From CAWCTD01 sp963798455 (GTDB lineage Bacteria; Acidobacteriota; Terriglobia; Bryobacterales; Bryobacteraceae), in NCBI GenBank assembly GCA_963798455.1, contig CAWCTD010000003.1, forward strand, positions 682,001 through 746,000: 64,000 nt of DNA, in the 5' to 3' direction. The translations under genes and the position numbers were made by a program. Shown here piece after piece: positions 17,101 to 28,664 of the stretch (the first letter of the stretch is position 1; each line of letters begins with the position of its first letter). The notes under the pieces are model-generated. The model saw only the letters and a program-made list of their open reading frames with translations, did not search any database and was not told the DNA's origin.

Positions 17101-18563
17101 CGCAACACCGGTTTGCGCGCCGCCGTGACCTCGTCCACCCGGTTGGTGCGCGTGCTGTGGGGCGCTTTGAGGACCAGGTCCGGGCTCTCCTCGACTTCCT
17201 TCGCAATCGAGATCATGGCATCCACGAAGAGGTCGAGCTCGCGCTTGCTCTCGGTCTCGGTCGGCTCGATCATCATCGCCCCGTGCACGATCATGGGGAA
17301 GCTGACGGTGTAGGGATGGAAGCCGTAATCGATGAGCCGCTTGGCGATGTCCATGGTCTTGACGCCGCGCCTGGCCTGCCGCTCGTCGCTGAACACGCAC
17401 TCGTGCATGGTCGGTTGGGCGTGCGGCAAATCATAGTACGGCTCGAGCCCCTTGCGGATGTAGGTGGCGTTGAGCACCGCGTCCATGGTCGCTTTCAGCA
17501 GGCCCTCCCCGCCGTGGGCCATGACGTAGGCCAGCGCACGAACCAGGACGCCGAAATTCCCGTAGAACGCTTTGACGCGGCCCAGCGACCGTGGCCGGTC
17601 GTAGTCGAAGGTCCATCGGTCGCCCTTCCGCGCCAGGCGTGGCGCCGGCAGGTAGGGCTCCAGATGGCTCCTCACGGCCACGGGCCCGCTGCCCGGCCCG
17701 CCGCCGCCGTGCGGCGTGGAAAACGTCTTGTGCAGGTTGAGATGCATGACGTCCACGCCGAAGTCGCCCGGCCGCGTGACACCCACCAATGCGTTCATGT
17801 TGGCGCCGTCCATGTAAAGCTGCGCGCCCTTGGCGTGGAGGATGGCGGCCACCCGCCCGATGTTACTTTCGAAGACGCCCAGCGTATTGGGATTGGTCAC
17901 CATCAGCGCCGCAACGTCTTCATCCACCAGGCCGGCGAGCGCCTCGACATCGACCATGCCCCGCTCGTTCGATTTGATGTTCTCGACCGCGTAGCCGGCG
18001 ATGGCGGCGGTCGCCGGATTGGTGCCATGGGCGGAATCCGGGATGAGGATCTTCTTGCGCGGGTCGCCCCGCGCTTCCAGCAGCGCCCGCACCAGCAGGA
18101 TGCCGGTCAGCTCTCCGTGCGCGCCGGCCGCCGGTTGCAGCGTCACGGCGTCCATGCCGGTGATCTCGGCCAGCGCCTTCTCCAGCATCGCCATGATTTC
18201 CATGGCGCCCTGTGAGAGAGATTCCGGCTGATAAGGGTGCGCCCAGGCCAAACCCTCCACGCGCGCCGCCTGCTCGTTGATCCGTGGGTTGTACTTCATG
18301 GTGCAGGAGCCGAGAGGATAAAGCCCGAGGTCGATGGCGTAGTTCCAGGTGGAGAGGCGCGTGAAGTGCCTTATGGCCTCGACTTCGCTGATTTCCGGGA
18401 AGCCGCCGATTCCGGCGCGCACGTTCTCCGCGCCGAGCGCCTCGGAGGCATCCACTTCCGGCACGTCGAGTTCCGGAAGCTGATAGGCGCGCTTGCCCGG
18501 CGAGCTCAGCTCGAACAGCAGCGGCTCCTCCTGCGTGATGTGGCCGCGGACCTTGCGAATCAT
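17088..18563 (-). CDS. gcvPB: Glycine dehydrogenase (decarboxylating), subunit 2
   Basis: The P-protein of the glycine cleavage system decarboxylates glycine on pyridoxal phosphate and passes the aminomethyl group to GcvH. This is the split form; subunit 2 carries the cofactor Lys in LHKTFSTPHGGGGPGSGP. The protein has 491 residues, with LYPLGSCTMKYNPR and TLQPAAGAHGELTG as further landmarks. The ATG at 18563 overlaps the gcvPA stop by 4 bases. Confidence 0.97.
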   Translation of the reverse strand: MIRKVRGHITQEEPLLFELSSPGKRAYQLPELDVPEVDASEALGAENVRAGIGGFPEISEVEAIRHFTRLSTWNYAIDLGLYPLGSCTMKYNPRINEQAARVEGLAWAHPYQPESLSQGAMEIMAMLEKALAEITGMDAVTLQPAAGAHGELTGILLVRALLEARGDPRKKILIPDSAHGTNPATAAIAGYAVENIKSNERGMVDVEALAGLVDEDVAALMVTNPNTLGVFESNIGRVAAILHAKGAQLYMDGANMNALVGVTRPGDFGVDVMHLNLHKTFSTPHGGGGPGSGPVAVRSHLEPYLPAPRLARKGDRWTFDYDRPRSLGRVKAFYGNFGVLVRALAYVMAHGGEGLLKATMDAVLNATYIRKGLEPYYDLPHAQPTMHECVFSDERQARRGVKTMDIAKRLIDYGFHPYTVSFPMIVHGAMMIEPTETESKRELDLFVDAMISIAKEVEESPDLVLKAPHSTRTNRVDEVTAARKPVLRWKP

Positions 18564-19876
18564 GACGCCAGTGCCTCCCCTACCTGGTCCATCTGGCCGC
18601 GCGCGCTCATCTCGGTCGCGCACAGAAGCACGCAGCCGGCGAGTTCGGGGTAGAACCGTCCGAGCGGCAGTCCTCCGATGATCTTCTTCTCGAGCAGGCC
18701 CTCATTCACGGCCTGCGGCGTGCGCCGTTTCACCGCGGCCACGAGCTCATTGAAGTAGGCGCCCGTGAACCGCATCGGGACTCGCGAGCCGAGGTAGTGA
18801 GCCTTGGCCAGGTTCTGTCCGGCCAGTTCGCGCAGGCCCTGCTTGCCGTAGACGGTCATGAACACGGTTGCCATCAGCGCGATAAGGGCCTGGTTGGTGC
18901 AGATGTTGGAGGTCGCCTTTTCGCGCCGGATATGCTGCTCCCTGGTGGAAAGGGTCAGACAGTAAGCGCGGTTGCCGTTCCCGTCTTTGGTCTCACCCAC
19001 CAGGCGGCCCGGCATCTGCCGCATGAATTTCTCTTTGGTCGCGATCACGCCGGCGTAGGGGCCGCCGAAACTGGGCGGGATGGCGAAGGACTGCAGCTCT
19101 CCCGCGACAATATCGGCCTCCCGTGAAGGCTCCAGCAACCCGAGCGAGACCGCTTCGGTGAAAACGTGGATCAGCAAGGCTCCACGCCGGTGAGCCAGTT
19201 CAGCCGCCCGGTTGACGCTCTCGACGATGCCGAAGAAATTTGGCGACTGCACGACAACCGCCGCCGTTGTGTCGTCCAGTTTCCTCTCCAGGTCCGCCAG
19301 GTCGAGCGCCCCGGAGTCGCGATCGTAGGCGCATTCCTCGACAGGCATGCCCTGGTTCCTGGCGTACGTGCGAAGCACCTCGCGGTATTCCGGGTGCAAT
19401 GTGCTGGCCGCGACCACCCGGCTGCGCCCCGTGATGCGCGCCGCCATCATGGCCGCCTCCGGGACCGCCGTGGATCCGCAGTACACGGAGGCGTTGGCAA
19501 CCTCCATGCCGGTCAACTGGCAGATCATCGTCTGGAACTCGAAGATCGTGGTGAGGATGCCCTGGGAGATCTCGGCCTGGTACGGCGTGTACGAAGTGAG
19601 GAATTCGCCGCGGGAGACCACCGTGTCCACCAGCACCGGCCGGTAGTGGTTGTAAACGCCGGCTCCGAGAAACGAGGCGTACCCATTGGCGTTTTCCGCG
19701 CCCCGCGCCCGAAAGTACTCCAGGATTTCGTATTCCGACTTGCCGGGCTCGAGCGCCAGCGGCCGCTTCAAACGGACTTCCGCGGGCAAGCAGGAGAAAA
19801 GGTCTTCTAAAGAACCAACGCCGCAGCTTTGGAGCATTTCGCGGCGTTCCGAATCAGAGTTGGGAAGGTACCGCAA
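18560..19876 (-). CDS. gcvPA: Glycine dehydrogenase (decarboxylating), subunit 1
   Basis: Partner of GcvPB in the split P-protein. It has 438 residues. It begins MRYLPNSDSERREMLQSCGV, typical of the family, and contains NANGYASFLGAGVYNHYRP, the region following YQAEISQGILTTIFEFQT, and the segment SFGGPYAGVIATKEKFMRQMPGR. It lacks the PLP lysine, as expected for this subunit. It begins 1 base after the gcvH stop. Confidence 0.97.
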   Translation of the reverse strand: MRYLPNSDSERREMLQSCGVGSLEDLFSCLPAEVRLKRPLALEPGKSEYEILEYFRARGAENANGYASFLGAGVYNHYRPVLVDTVVSRGEFLTSYTPYQAEISQGILTTIFEFQTMICQLTGMEVANASVYCGSTAVPEAAMMAARITGRSRVVAASTLHPEYREVLRTYARNQGMPVEECAYDRDSGALDLADLERKLDDTTAAVVVQSPNFFGIVESVNRAAELAHRRGALLIHVFTEAVSLGLLEPSREADIVAGELQSFAIPPSFGGPYAGVIATKEKFMRQMPGRLVGETKDGNGNRAYCLTLSTREQHIRREKATSNICTNQALIALMATVFMTVYGKQGLRELAGQNLAKAHYLGSRVPMRFTGAYFNELVAAVKRRTPQAVNEGLLEKKIIGGLPLGRFYPELAGCVLLCATEMSARGQMDQVGEALAS

Positions 19877-19877
19877 G

Positions 19878-20261
19878 CTAGCTTTCCGCTCCTACATAAC
19901 TTTGATAGTCCGTGGCCGTCATCAGGTCCTTCGTCTCGCCGGGATTGGCCAGCTTGAGCTTGACCAGCCACCCCGCCCCGTGCGGGTCTTCATTCAGCTT
20001 CTCGGGAGCATTGGCCAGATCCTCATTGACGGCGACTACCTCTCCCGACACTGGGGCGAAGACCTCCGACACGGCCTTCACGGATTCGACCGAGCCGAAA
20101 GCTACTCCCTTCTCCGTCTTCGCGCCAACCTTGGGCAGATCCACGTAGACGATGTCGCCCAACTCGTGCTGTGCGTGGAAGGTGACGCCCACGGTCCCGT
20201 TGTCTCCTTCCACCAGTACCCACTCGTGCTCTTTGGTGTATCGAAAGTTGTCAGGATACAT
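19878..20261 (-). CDS. gcvH: Glycine cleavage system H protein
   Basis: Lipoyl carrier of the glycine cleavage system. It has 127 residues, with the lipoylation Lys at 62 in GSVESVKAVSEVFAPVSGEVV and the N-terminal FRYTKEHEWV motif. It lies 3 bases after gcvT and 1 base before gcvPA. Confidence 0.97.
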   Translation of the reverse strand: MYPDNFRYTKEHEWVLVEGDNGTVGVTFHAQHELGDIVYVDLPKVGAKTEKGVAFGSVESVKAVSEVFAPVSGEVVAVNEDLANAPEKLNEDPHGAGWLVKLKLANPGETKDLMTATDYQSYVGAES

Positions 20262-20264
20262 GAA

Positions 20265-21368
20265 TCATTTCGCTCGTTTGTAGAATGGTGTCGCAACGGT
20301 CACGGCCCCGACCGCCTGGCCACGGATCAGGATTTCGATCGGGCGGCCGATCGCAGCCGATTCCTCCGGCAAATAGCACAGTCCCACGTTCTTGTTCAGG
20401 GTCGGCGATGGCCCGCCGCTGGTCACCCAGCCCGCGCGCCGGCCCTCCACCAGTACTTCGTAGCCATCTCGGGCGATACCACGTCCGCTCATTTCGAAGC
20501 CGGTCAACTTGCGGCGGACGCCTTCTGTCTGCTGTTGCTCGAGGGCGGCCCGGCCGTTGAAGTCGCCCTTGTCCAGCTTCACGATCCAGGCCAGGCCGGC
20601 TTCCATGGGCGTCGTCGAAGCGTCGATCTCGTGGCCGTAGAGGGCCATCGCGGCCTCCAGGCGCAGCGTGTTGCGCGCGCCCAGCCCGCAAGGCTTGATG
20701 GCAAACTCCTGGCCCGCATCGAAAATTCTGTCCCAGATCTCCGGCGCGGCCTCCGGAGCAACGTAGATCTCGAAGCCGTCCTCGCCGGTGTACCCGGTCC
20801 GCGCGATGCGGGCGGCCTTCCCGCAGACCTCCCCGTCGACGAAGTTGTAGTAGCGGATCGCCGCCAGATTTGCGGAGGTGAGCTTCTGGAGCGTCGCCTG
20901 TGACCGCGGGCCCTGGACCGCGATCTGCGCGTAGCGCTGGGAGGCGAACTCCGCCGTGGCATTCCATCGGTTCGATCCGCGGATGTGCTCGAAGTCCTTC
21001 TCCTGGTTGGCTGCGTTCACGCAGAGGAAGTAGTGGTCATCCGCGACTTTATGCACCAGGATGTCGTCGACGAACCCTCCGTGCGGATAGAGCAGACCCG
21101 AGTACTGAATCTGGCCGGGCTTCAGTCGCGCCGCGGCGTTGGTCGTAACGAACTCCGCCAGGGCCAGCGCCTCCGGACCGCGGATCTCGATCTCTCCCAT
21201 GTGGCTGACATCGAAGACCCCGACGCCGCGGCGGACGGCGTGGTGCTCTTCCAGAATGCTCGAATACCGCACCGGCATGTCCCAGCCGCCGAAATCGACC
21301 ATCTTCGCGCCAGCTCGACGATGGGCGGAGTTCAGAGGAGTGATTTTCAGCCGCGCGGGTTCGGCCAT
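20265..21368 (-). CDS. gcvT: Glycine cleavage system aminomethyltransferase (T protein)
   Basis: Transfers the one-carbon unit from the GcvH-bound aminomethyl group to tetrahydrofolate and releases ammonia. It has 367 residues, with LNSAHRRAGAKMVDFGGWDMPVRY at the N-terminus (shown in two parts in most homologues), the catalytic region VGVFDVSHMGEIEIRGPEA, and the folate-site stretch RTGYTGEDGFEIYV. It is the first gene of gcvT-H-PA-PB. The 73-base upstream gap is too short for the tandem glycine riboswitch seen in some other bacteria, and none is seen. Confidence 0.97.
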   Translation of the reverse strand: MAEPARLKITPLNSAHRRAGAKMVDFGGWDMPVRYSSILEEHHAVRRGVGVFDVSHMGEIEIRGPEALALAEFVTTNAAARLKPGQIQYSGLLYPHGGFVDDILVHKVADDHYFLCVNAANQEKDFEHIRGSNRWNATAEFASQRYAQIAVQGPRSQATLQKLTSANLAAIRYYNFVDGEVCGKAARIARTGYTGEDGFEIYVAPEAAPEIWDRIFDAGQEFAIKPCGLGARNTLRLEAAMALYGHEIDASTTPMEAGLAWIVKLDKGDFNGRAALEQQQTEGVRRKLTGFEMSGRGIARDGYEVLVEGRRAGWVTSGGPSPTLNKNVGLCYLPEESAAIGRPIEILIRGQAVGAVTVATPFYKRAK

Positions 21369-21441
21369 GCAAGAGCCAATCTAGCAAGGCGTGCAGGGGC
21401 TGTCAAACCGCGGCGGGCCGGAATCTGGTAGTCTCTCGAAC

Positions 21442-22254
21442 ATGGTCGAGGACTTTTCTCACGCCACCCTTGGCAGGACAGGGTTGCGCGTACACCGGCT
21501 GGGCCTGTCGGGCACGTACCGGCCTGGGAAGGCGGTGATCCACCGCGCGCTGGATGAGGGCGTGAACTACCTCTTCTGCTACGGCTTCGACGGGCAGGTG
21601 ATCCGTACCGTCAAGGACATGCTGCCCGCGGACCGCGAGAAGTGCGTGGTCGCGACCGGCGCCTACAACCTGATCTGGACACGCCAGGGTTTCCGTCGCA
21701 CCTTGGAGAAACGGCTCAAGCAGTTGGGCACCGACTATATCGACGTGTTCCTCTTCTTGGGCGTGATGCAGCCGAAGCAGTTTCCGGAACCCTTGCGGGA
21801 GGAACTCCAGCGCCTGAAACAGGACGGGCGCGTGCGCGCCGTGGGCATGTCCTGCCACCATCGCCAGTTCGCCGGCGACCTGGCGGACCTCGGCGCTCTG
21901 GACGTCCTGATGATCCGTTACAACGCGGCGCACCGCGGGGCCGAGCAGGACATCTTCCCGCGCCTCGCGCAGTTCCAGCCGGGAGTCGTGAGCTACACAG
22001 CCACGCGCTGGTCGTACCTGCTGCGCAGGCCCAGAGGCTGGCCCAAGGACGGCCGCATCCCGACGGCATCGATGTGTTACCGTTTCGTCCTCTCCAGTCC
22101 GCACGTGGACGTTTGCATGACCGCGCCCAGCAATTTGAAGCAGCTTGAGGAGAACCTGGCTGCTGTCCGCCAAGGGCCGCTGGCCGAGGACGAAATGCGG
22201 TTCATGCGCGAATTCGGCGACGCCGTGCACCGCGCCGACAAGTGGTTCATGTAA
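21442..22254 (+). CDS. Aldo/keto reductase-like protein with a degenerate active site
   Basis: A 270-residue protein of the aldo/keto reductase fold: TLGRTGLRVHRLGLSGTY at the start, YIDVFLFLGVMQPKQFPEPL, RAVGMSCHHRQF and a C-terminal SSPHVDVCMTAPSN segment. The usual catalytic tetrad (Asp, Tyr, Lys, His) is not intact. The Asp-containing segment reads NYLFCYGFDGQ, the Lys position reads VVATGAYN, and the His position reads DVFLFLGVM. It may therefore bind a nucleotide without reducing carbonyls, or use another chemistry. The ATG is 7 bases after TAGTCT. It is followed by an RraA-like gene whose ribosome site overlaps its stop. Confidence 0.8.
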   Translation: MVEDFSHATLGRTGLRVHRLGLSGTYRPGKAVIHRALDEGVNYLFCYGFDGQVIRTVKDMLPADREKCVVATGAYNLIWTRQGFRRTLEKRLKQLGTDYIDVFLFLGVMQPKQFPEPLREELQRLKQDGRVRAVGMSCHHRQFAGDLADLGALDVLMIRYNAAHRGAEQDIFPRLAQFQPGVVSYTATRWSYLLRRPRGWPKDGRIPTASMCYRFVLSSPHVDVCMTAPSNLKQLEENLAAVRQGPLAEDEMRFMREFGDAVHRADKWFM

Positions 22255-22265
22255 GGAGGTTTGCC

Positions 22266-23000
22266 ATGCCGCACCATCCGCTTTCCGAGCACTACCTCTC
22301 GCTGCTCGGGCAGTACGACACGCCCACCATCTGCAACGCGATCGAACTGTTCGATGTCCGTCCGCGGAACACTGGCTACATGGACGCGCGCATTCGCGCC
22401 TGTTTCCCGGAGATGCCCCCTATGGTCGGCTACGCGGCGACGGCCATGTTCCGGGGCGCGCTGGAGAGGGCGGACGCGCAGGCTTACGCCACGCTGGATG
22501 AGCAGGTCCGCCGTTTCGCGGAAATCCCGGCGCCGCCCATCGTGGTCTTCCAGGACCTCGACGATCCGCCCGTCGCGGCCACCTTCGGCGAGATCATGTG
22601 CTCGACCTACCAAGGGTTCGGCGCCGCCGGGCTTGTGACCAGCGGGGCGGCGCGGGATCTCGACCAGGTGCGGCGGCTTGGTTTCCCGGCCTTCGCCAGC
22701 GGGGCCATCTGCGCCCACGGTTACCCTCGCATCCAGTCGCTTCACGTCCCCGTCCGTGTGGGAGGTCTCGCCGTCTACCCGGGTGACCTGCTGCACGCCG
22801 ACCTTAACGGCGTCACCAGCGTCCCTTTGGACATTGCCGCTGACGTGGCGGACGCCGCGGCGGAATATGTGGCCGCCGAGGCCGTCGTGCTGGATTTCAT
22901 CAAGACCGGCTCAACGGATGCCGACGAGTATGCCAAGGCCCGCCGGGAGATGCTGCACCGGATCGAGCAACTTGCCCAGCGGGTACAGTCCCGCGGGTAG
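22266..23000 (+). CDS. RraA-like / 4-hydroxy-4-methyl-2-oxoglutarate aldolase-like protein
   Basis: A 244-residue RraA-fold protein. Family landmarks are YDTPTICNAIELFDVRPR, GLVTSGAARDLDQVRRLGFPAF with the Arg-Asp pair at the substrate/metal site, and VYPGDLLHADLNGV. Members are metal-dependent aldolases or decarboxylases for pyruvate-type substrates, and a few regulate RNase E. A strong AAGGAGGT at 22253-22260 overlaps the upstream stop and fixes the start at 22266. The pairing with the reductase-like gene suggests one small catabolic step, substrate unknown. Confidence 0.85.
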   Translation: MPHHPLSEHYLSLLGQYDTPTICNAIELFDVRPRNTGYMDARIRACFPEMPPMVGYAATAMFRGALERADAQAYATLDEQVRRFAEIPAPPIVVFQDLDDPPVAATFGEIMCSTYQGFGAAGLVTSGAARDLDQVRRLGFPAFASGAICAHGYPRIQSLHVPVRVGGLAVYPGDLLHADLNGVTSVPLDIAADVADAAAEYVAAEAVVLDFIKTGSTDADEYAKARREMLHRIEQLAQRVQSRG

Positions 23001-23063
23001 GCATTCCCCCACTGGCTAGCCGCCCCCGGCCGCTGCCATAATTGGGTCGGAGGATTGGTGACG

Positions 23064-24337
<1,274 letters not shown>

Positions 24338-24341
<4 letters not shown>

Positions 24342-26971
24342 GGCCTCGGACGCCTCCACGCCGCTGATGCGGCAGTACCACTGCGATCAAGCAGCAGGTC
24401 CCCCGCGCCCTGCTGATGTTCCGGCTGGGCGATTTCTACGAGCTGTTCTTCGAGGACGCCGTCACCGCGGCGCGCGAGCTCGAGATCACGCTCACCTCGC
24501 GCAACAAGGAGAAGGGCGCAGGCCATCCCCATGTGCGGCGTGCCGTACCACGCGGCGCGAGGGCTACATCGCGCCGCCTGATCCAGAAGGGCTACCGCGT
24601 CGCCATCTGCGACCAGATGGAAGACCCGCGATTCGCCAAGAAGCTGGTGAAGCGCGAGATCACCCGCATCGTGACGCCCGGCACCGCCACCGACGCGGCG
24701 CTGCTGCGTTCGCGCGAGAACAACTACCTGGCGGCGGTGGCGCATGAGCGGCGGCCGCGCGGGGCTGGCGCACGTGGATATCTCGACCGGCGAGTTCCGC
24801 GTGACGGAGCTGGATTCAGCCGAGAGCCCCGCCGCCCTGGAGCAGCTGGGCGCGCGCGAGGTGCTTGTTCCGCGAACGGCTCGCAGGCCGCGGCGGCGCC
24901 AGGGCCCGGCCTGCTCGCGCACGGAAGTCGAAGCCTGGATGTTCAGCTCCGATCTACGCCGACCGCACGCTGCGCGATCACTTCAACCTGCTCACGCTGG
25001 ATGGCTGCGGGCTGGCGGGCCGCCATCTGGCCGTAGCGGCGGCGGGCGCCATCCTGCACTATCTGCGGGAGACGCAGCGAGCGGCGCTCGATCATCTGGA
25101 CCGCCCGGCCTTCTACGACCGCGCGGACTCGATGATGCTCGACGCGGTGACGGTGCGCAACCTGGAACTGATCGAGCCGCTGTTCGCCGCCGACGCCGCC
25201 GCCAAAGACTCGACGCTGGTCAGCGTGATCGATCAGACCATGACCGGCATGGGCGGCGCGCCTGCTGCGGCGCGGCTGCTGCGGCCCGTCGCTCGACCGC
25301 GCGGAGATCGAAGCAGCGCCTGGACGCCGTCGACGAGCTGGTGCAGCGCCACCATTCCCGCGCGCGGAGATGCGCAAGGCGCTGGGCGAGATGCTGGACC
25401 TCGAGCGTCTGCTGGCCAAGGTGACGCTCGGCACCGCCGGCCCGCGCGAATTGCTGGCGCTCGGCCGGTCGCTCGACAAGATTCCGCGCTTAAGACGCGC
25501 TATCGAGGCGGCGCGCACGTCGGCGCGCCTGCGCGGATGTGTACGGCCGCCTGGACGACGTGCCCGAGGTCGCGCGATCGCATCCTGCCGCCGATCGCCG
25601 ACGAGCCGCCCGCTCAACCTCGCCGACGGCGGCACCATCCGCGACGGCTTCCACGCCGAGCTCGACGAGTTGCGCGACCTCAGCCGCAACAGCCGGCAGT
25701 ACATCGCGCAGATCGAAACGCGCGAGCGCGCAGCGCACCGGCATCCAGTCGCTCGAAGGTGCGCTTCAACAACGTCTTCGGCTACTACATCGAAATCTCC
25801 AAGGCCAACCAGCACCTGGCGCCGGCCGATTACGAGCGCAAGCAGACCCTGGTCAACGCCGAGCGCTTCACCACGCCGGAGCTGAAGGACTACGAGCGCA
25901 AGATCCTGGACGCCGAGGAGAAGATCCTGGCGCTCGAGCGGGAGTATCTTCGCCGAGCTGCGCTCGCTTCGCCGCCGACGCACGCCGCAGCGCATCCGCG
26001 CCACCGCCGCGCGCCGTGGCCGAGCTGGACGTGACCGCGGCGCTGGCCCAGGTGGCCGCCGAGAACCGCTATCACGCGCCCGCGGTTCTCCGATGTCGGC
26101 GAGATGCGGATCCTCGCCGGCCGCCATCCGGTGATCGAGAGGCTCACCGAGCGGGAGGCCGGCCGCTTCATTCCCAACGATCTGTTACCTGGACACGGAG
26201 TCCAGCTACTATCGCCATCATCACCGGCCCCAACATGGGCGGCAAGTCCACCTATCTGCGGCAGGCCGCGCTGATCGCCATCCTGGCGCAGATGGGCTCT
26301 TTCGTTCCGGCGGAGTCCGCGCTGCTGCCGCTCATCGACCGCGTCTTCACGCGCATCGGCGCCTCGGACAACCTGGCGCGCGGGCCGCTCCACGTTCATG
26401 GTGGAGATGACCGAGACCGCCGTGATCCTGAACACCGCGACGCCGCGCAGCCTCATCGTGCTGGACGAGATCGGCCGCGGCACCGCCACCTACGACGGCC
26501 TGGCGCTGGCCTGGGCGTGATCGAGCACATCCACGCAGCGCATCCGCGCCAAGACGCTGTTCGCCACGCACTACCACGAGCTGACCGAGCTGGCCGATCA
26601 ACTGGACGGCGTGCGCAACCTGCACGTCTCGGTGAAGGAGGCGGGCGACCAGATCATCTTCCTGCGCAAGGTGGAGCCGGGCAGCGCCGACCGCAGCTAC
26701 GGCATCGAGGTGGCGCGCCTGGCGGGCCTGCCGCATCGGGCGTGATCGAGCGGGCGCGCGAGATTCTCGACGCTGCACGAGAAGACCGAGCACGAGGTGA
26801 CCGAGGAACTGGCGCCGCGCGACGCGCGGGCCCGGTGCAGATCCAGTTGTTCGAGCCGGTGAATTACGAGATCGCCGAGCGCATCCGCGAACCTGAACCT
26901 GGACGAGCTGCGGCCCATCGAGGCGCTGCAAGTTGCTGAGCGAATTGCAGGAGGAGCTGAAGCGGGAATGA
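24338..26971 (+). pseudogene. mutS: DNA mismatch repair MutS gene, frameshifted in this sequence
   Basis: Mismatch-recognition ATPase. Spliced over the frames it gives roughly 870 residues: the mismatch-binding FxE region is in LGDFYELFFEDAV near the N-terminus, then the lever and clamp domains, then the ATPase with Walker A GPNMGGKSTYLRQ, the signature region, Walker B LIVLDEIGRGTATYDG and ATHYHELTELADQL. More than fifteen small indels, mostly single-base insertions, split it. It overlaps gdhA (ATGA at 24338-24341) and anmK (ATGA at 26968-26971), so the three form an operon. Real loss of MutS would make a mutator, but the even conservation between breaks favours assembly error. Confidence 0.92.
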
Positions 26972-28061
26972 GCGTCGCCGGCATCATGAGCGGCACGTCG
27001 CTCGACGGCATCGACGTGGCCATCGTCGATATCAAAGGCCGCGGGTTTCGGGTCTTGGCTTCCTGGACGTGCCGTACCCGGGGAAGGTGCGCCAGGCGAT
27101 TCTGACGGTGTCCAGCGCCGGCCGACATCGCGCGGCTCGCATTTCCTGCTGGGCGAGCTTTACGCCAAGGCCGTTCAGAAGAGCGAGCTGCGTCCGGAGC
27201 TGATCGGCTGCCACGGGCAGACCATCTATCACGAAGGGGAACCGATTCCGTTCCTCGGCCGCAGGATCGCCAGCACGCTGCAGATCGGCGAGGCCGCGGT
27301 GATCGCGGAGCGCACCGGCGTGCCGGTCGTCTCCGATTTTCGCCCGCGCGATATCGCCGCCGGGGGGCAGGGCGCGCCGCTGGTGCCCTACGTGGACTAC
27401 CTGCTCTTCCGCCACCCTCGGCGCAGCCGCGTGGCGCTCAACATCGGCGGCATCGCCAACATCACGGCCATCCCGCGCGGGCGCGCGGCCGGAGCAGGTC
27501 ATCGCGTTCGACACCGGCCCCGGCAACATGGTGATCGACGCTCTCGCGGGCGAGTACACCGGCGGAAGGCTTCACTACGACAGGAACGGCCGGCTGGCTG
27601 CGCGAGGCCGCCTGAACAAGGCGTTGCTCCGGCGGCTTCTCTCCGCGCCCTATTACCGGCAGCGCCCGCCCAAGACCGCCGGGCGCGAGCAGTACGGGTC
27701 CGTGTTCGTCGAGCGGCTGCTCGGGACGAAGCTGCCGCTTCTGGATCTGATCGCTACGGCGACAGTGCTGACCGCCGCCACGGTCGCGCTCGGAATCCGG
27801 CGCTTCGTCGCCGCGCCCGTGGATGAGCTCATCGTCTCCGGGGGAGGCGCGAGGAACCCGGAGATCATGAAGCACCTGGCCGCGTTGCTGCCCGGTGTGG
27901 CCATCGCGACCTCCTCCGATTTCGGCATCGACATCGACGCCAAGGAGGCCATCGCTTTCGCGGTCCTGGGCCACGAAACCTGGCGCCGCCGCCCCGCCAA
28001 TCTCCCCTCCGCCACCGGGGCGCGCCGGGCGGTGGTGCTGGGGAAGATCACCGCTCCCTGA
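26968..28061 (+). pseudogene. anmK: Anhydro-N-acetylmuramic acid kinase gene, frameshifted near its 5' end
   Basis: Phosphorylates and opens 1,6-anhydro-MurNAc during peptidoglycan recycling. It begins MSVAGIMSGTSLDGIDVAI, the family signature, and contains IGCHGQTIYHE, TLQIGEAAVIAERTGVPVVSDFR, NIGGIANIT, AFDTGPGNMVID and LIVSGGGARNPEIM. Indels occur near 27055 (a deletion), at about 27122 and 27148, and near 27482. From 27483 to the stop the frame is clean. Reconstructed length is about 363 residues, as usual. Confidence 0.9.
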
Positions 28062-28111
28062 CGGTCGCGGCTCTGAACCGCTTTCCGAGCCGCGAGCGTA
28101 AGCAAGCGGTG
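28054..28111. repeat. REP-like palindromic repeat, copy A
   Basis: An imperfect palindrome, with the exact 9-base stem TCGCGGCTC (28065-28073) / GAGCCGCGA (28087-28095) extended by near-matching bases on both sides. It overlaps the anmK stop. The right half, GAGCCGCGAGCGTAAGCAAG, recurs at 28665-28690 and the left half at 30254-30303. It lies upstream of the tyrosine transposase gene. Confidence 0.75.
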
Positions 28112-28155
28112 ACTTCGTCCGAGAGTAACGGCCCGATTCCAGAACAATTTCACTC

Positions 28156-28650
28156 GTGACGTACTTCATCACTTTCTCTTGTTATGGCGCGAGGCTGCAT
28201 GGTGACGAGTCCGGCAGCGTGGATCGCCGCCATAACGTCCCGGGCGCACCTCTCGTGGACGCCGACCCGAAAAGGGCGGCCGCAGCCAGGGCGAGGATGC
28301 AGGAGGAACCTTACGCCATGGATGCTCGACGGCGGAACCTCGTTCTTGAGTCCGTGCACCAGGTTTGTGCCTGCCGGCAATGGACCCTGCTGTCGGCACA
28401 TGTTCGCAGCAACCATGTCCACATCATCGTAGACGCTGCTGACAAAGCCGAGAGAGTGCTCAACACTTTCAAGACTTATGCCAGTCGCAGACTGAACGTG
28501 GCTCGCATAGATCCTCCCGGGCGACGGCGTTGGAGCCGTCACGGAAGTACCTGCTATTTGTGGCGGCGAGAGGAGATCGAACTGGCCCTGGCCTACGTCG
28601 CCGACGACCAGGGACCGCCGATGGCATTGTATGTGAATGAGAATCGGTGA
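28156..28650 (+). CDS. REP-associated tyrosine transposase (RAYT, Y1_Tnp/IS200-like)
   Basis: A 164-residue single-strand DNA nuclease/transposase. The HUH metal motif is NHVHIIV (His 87 and His 89), and the likely nucleophile is Tyr 108 in TFKTYASRRLN. RAYTs are domesticated IS200/IS605 relatives that process REP palindromes. Here REP-like palindromes lie on both sides (28054-28111 and 28665-28690). The start is a GTG at 28156; no Shine-Dalgarno is clear. Confidence 0.88.
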   Translation: MTYFITFSCYGARLHGDESGSVDRRHNVPGAPLVDADPKRAAAARARMQEEPYAMDARRRNLVLESVHQVCACRQWTLLSAHVRSNHVHIIVDAADKAERVLNTFKTYASRRLNVARIDPPGRRRWSRHGSTCYLWRREEIELALAYVADDQGPPMALYVNENR

Positions 28651-28664
28651 CCCGGACTACGTTT

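Noticed and set aside
21369..21441. Possible glycine riboswitch before gcvT
   Set aside because: Only 73 bases are available, shared with the divergent gene; no conserved tandem aptamer pattern is visible.
27462..28172. 236-residue minus-strand frame containing SPLAYARGSE-like residues
   Set aside because: It is the reverse strand of anmK running into a REP palindrome; such peptides are known spurious translations of the repeat.
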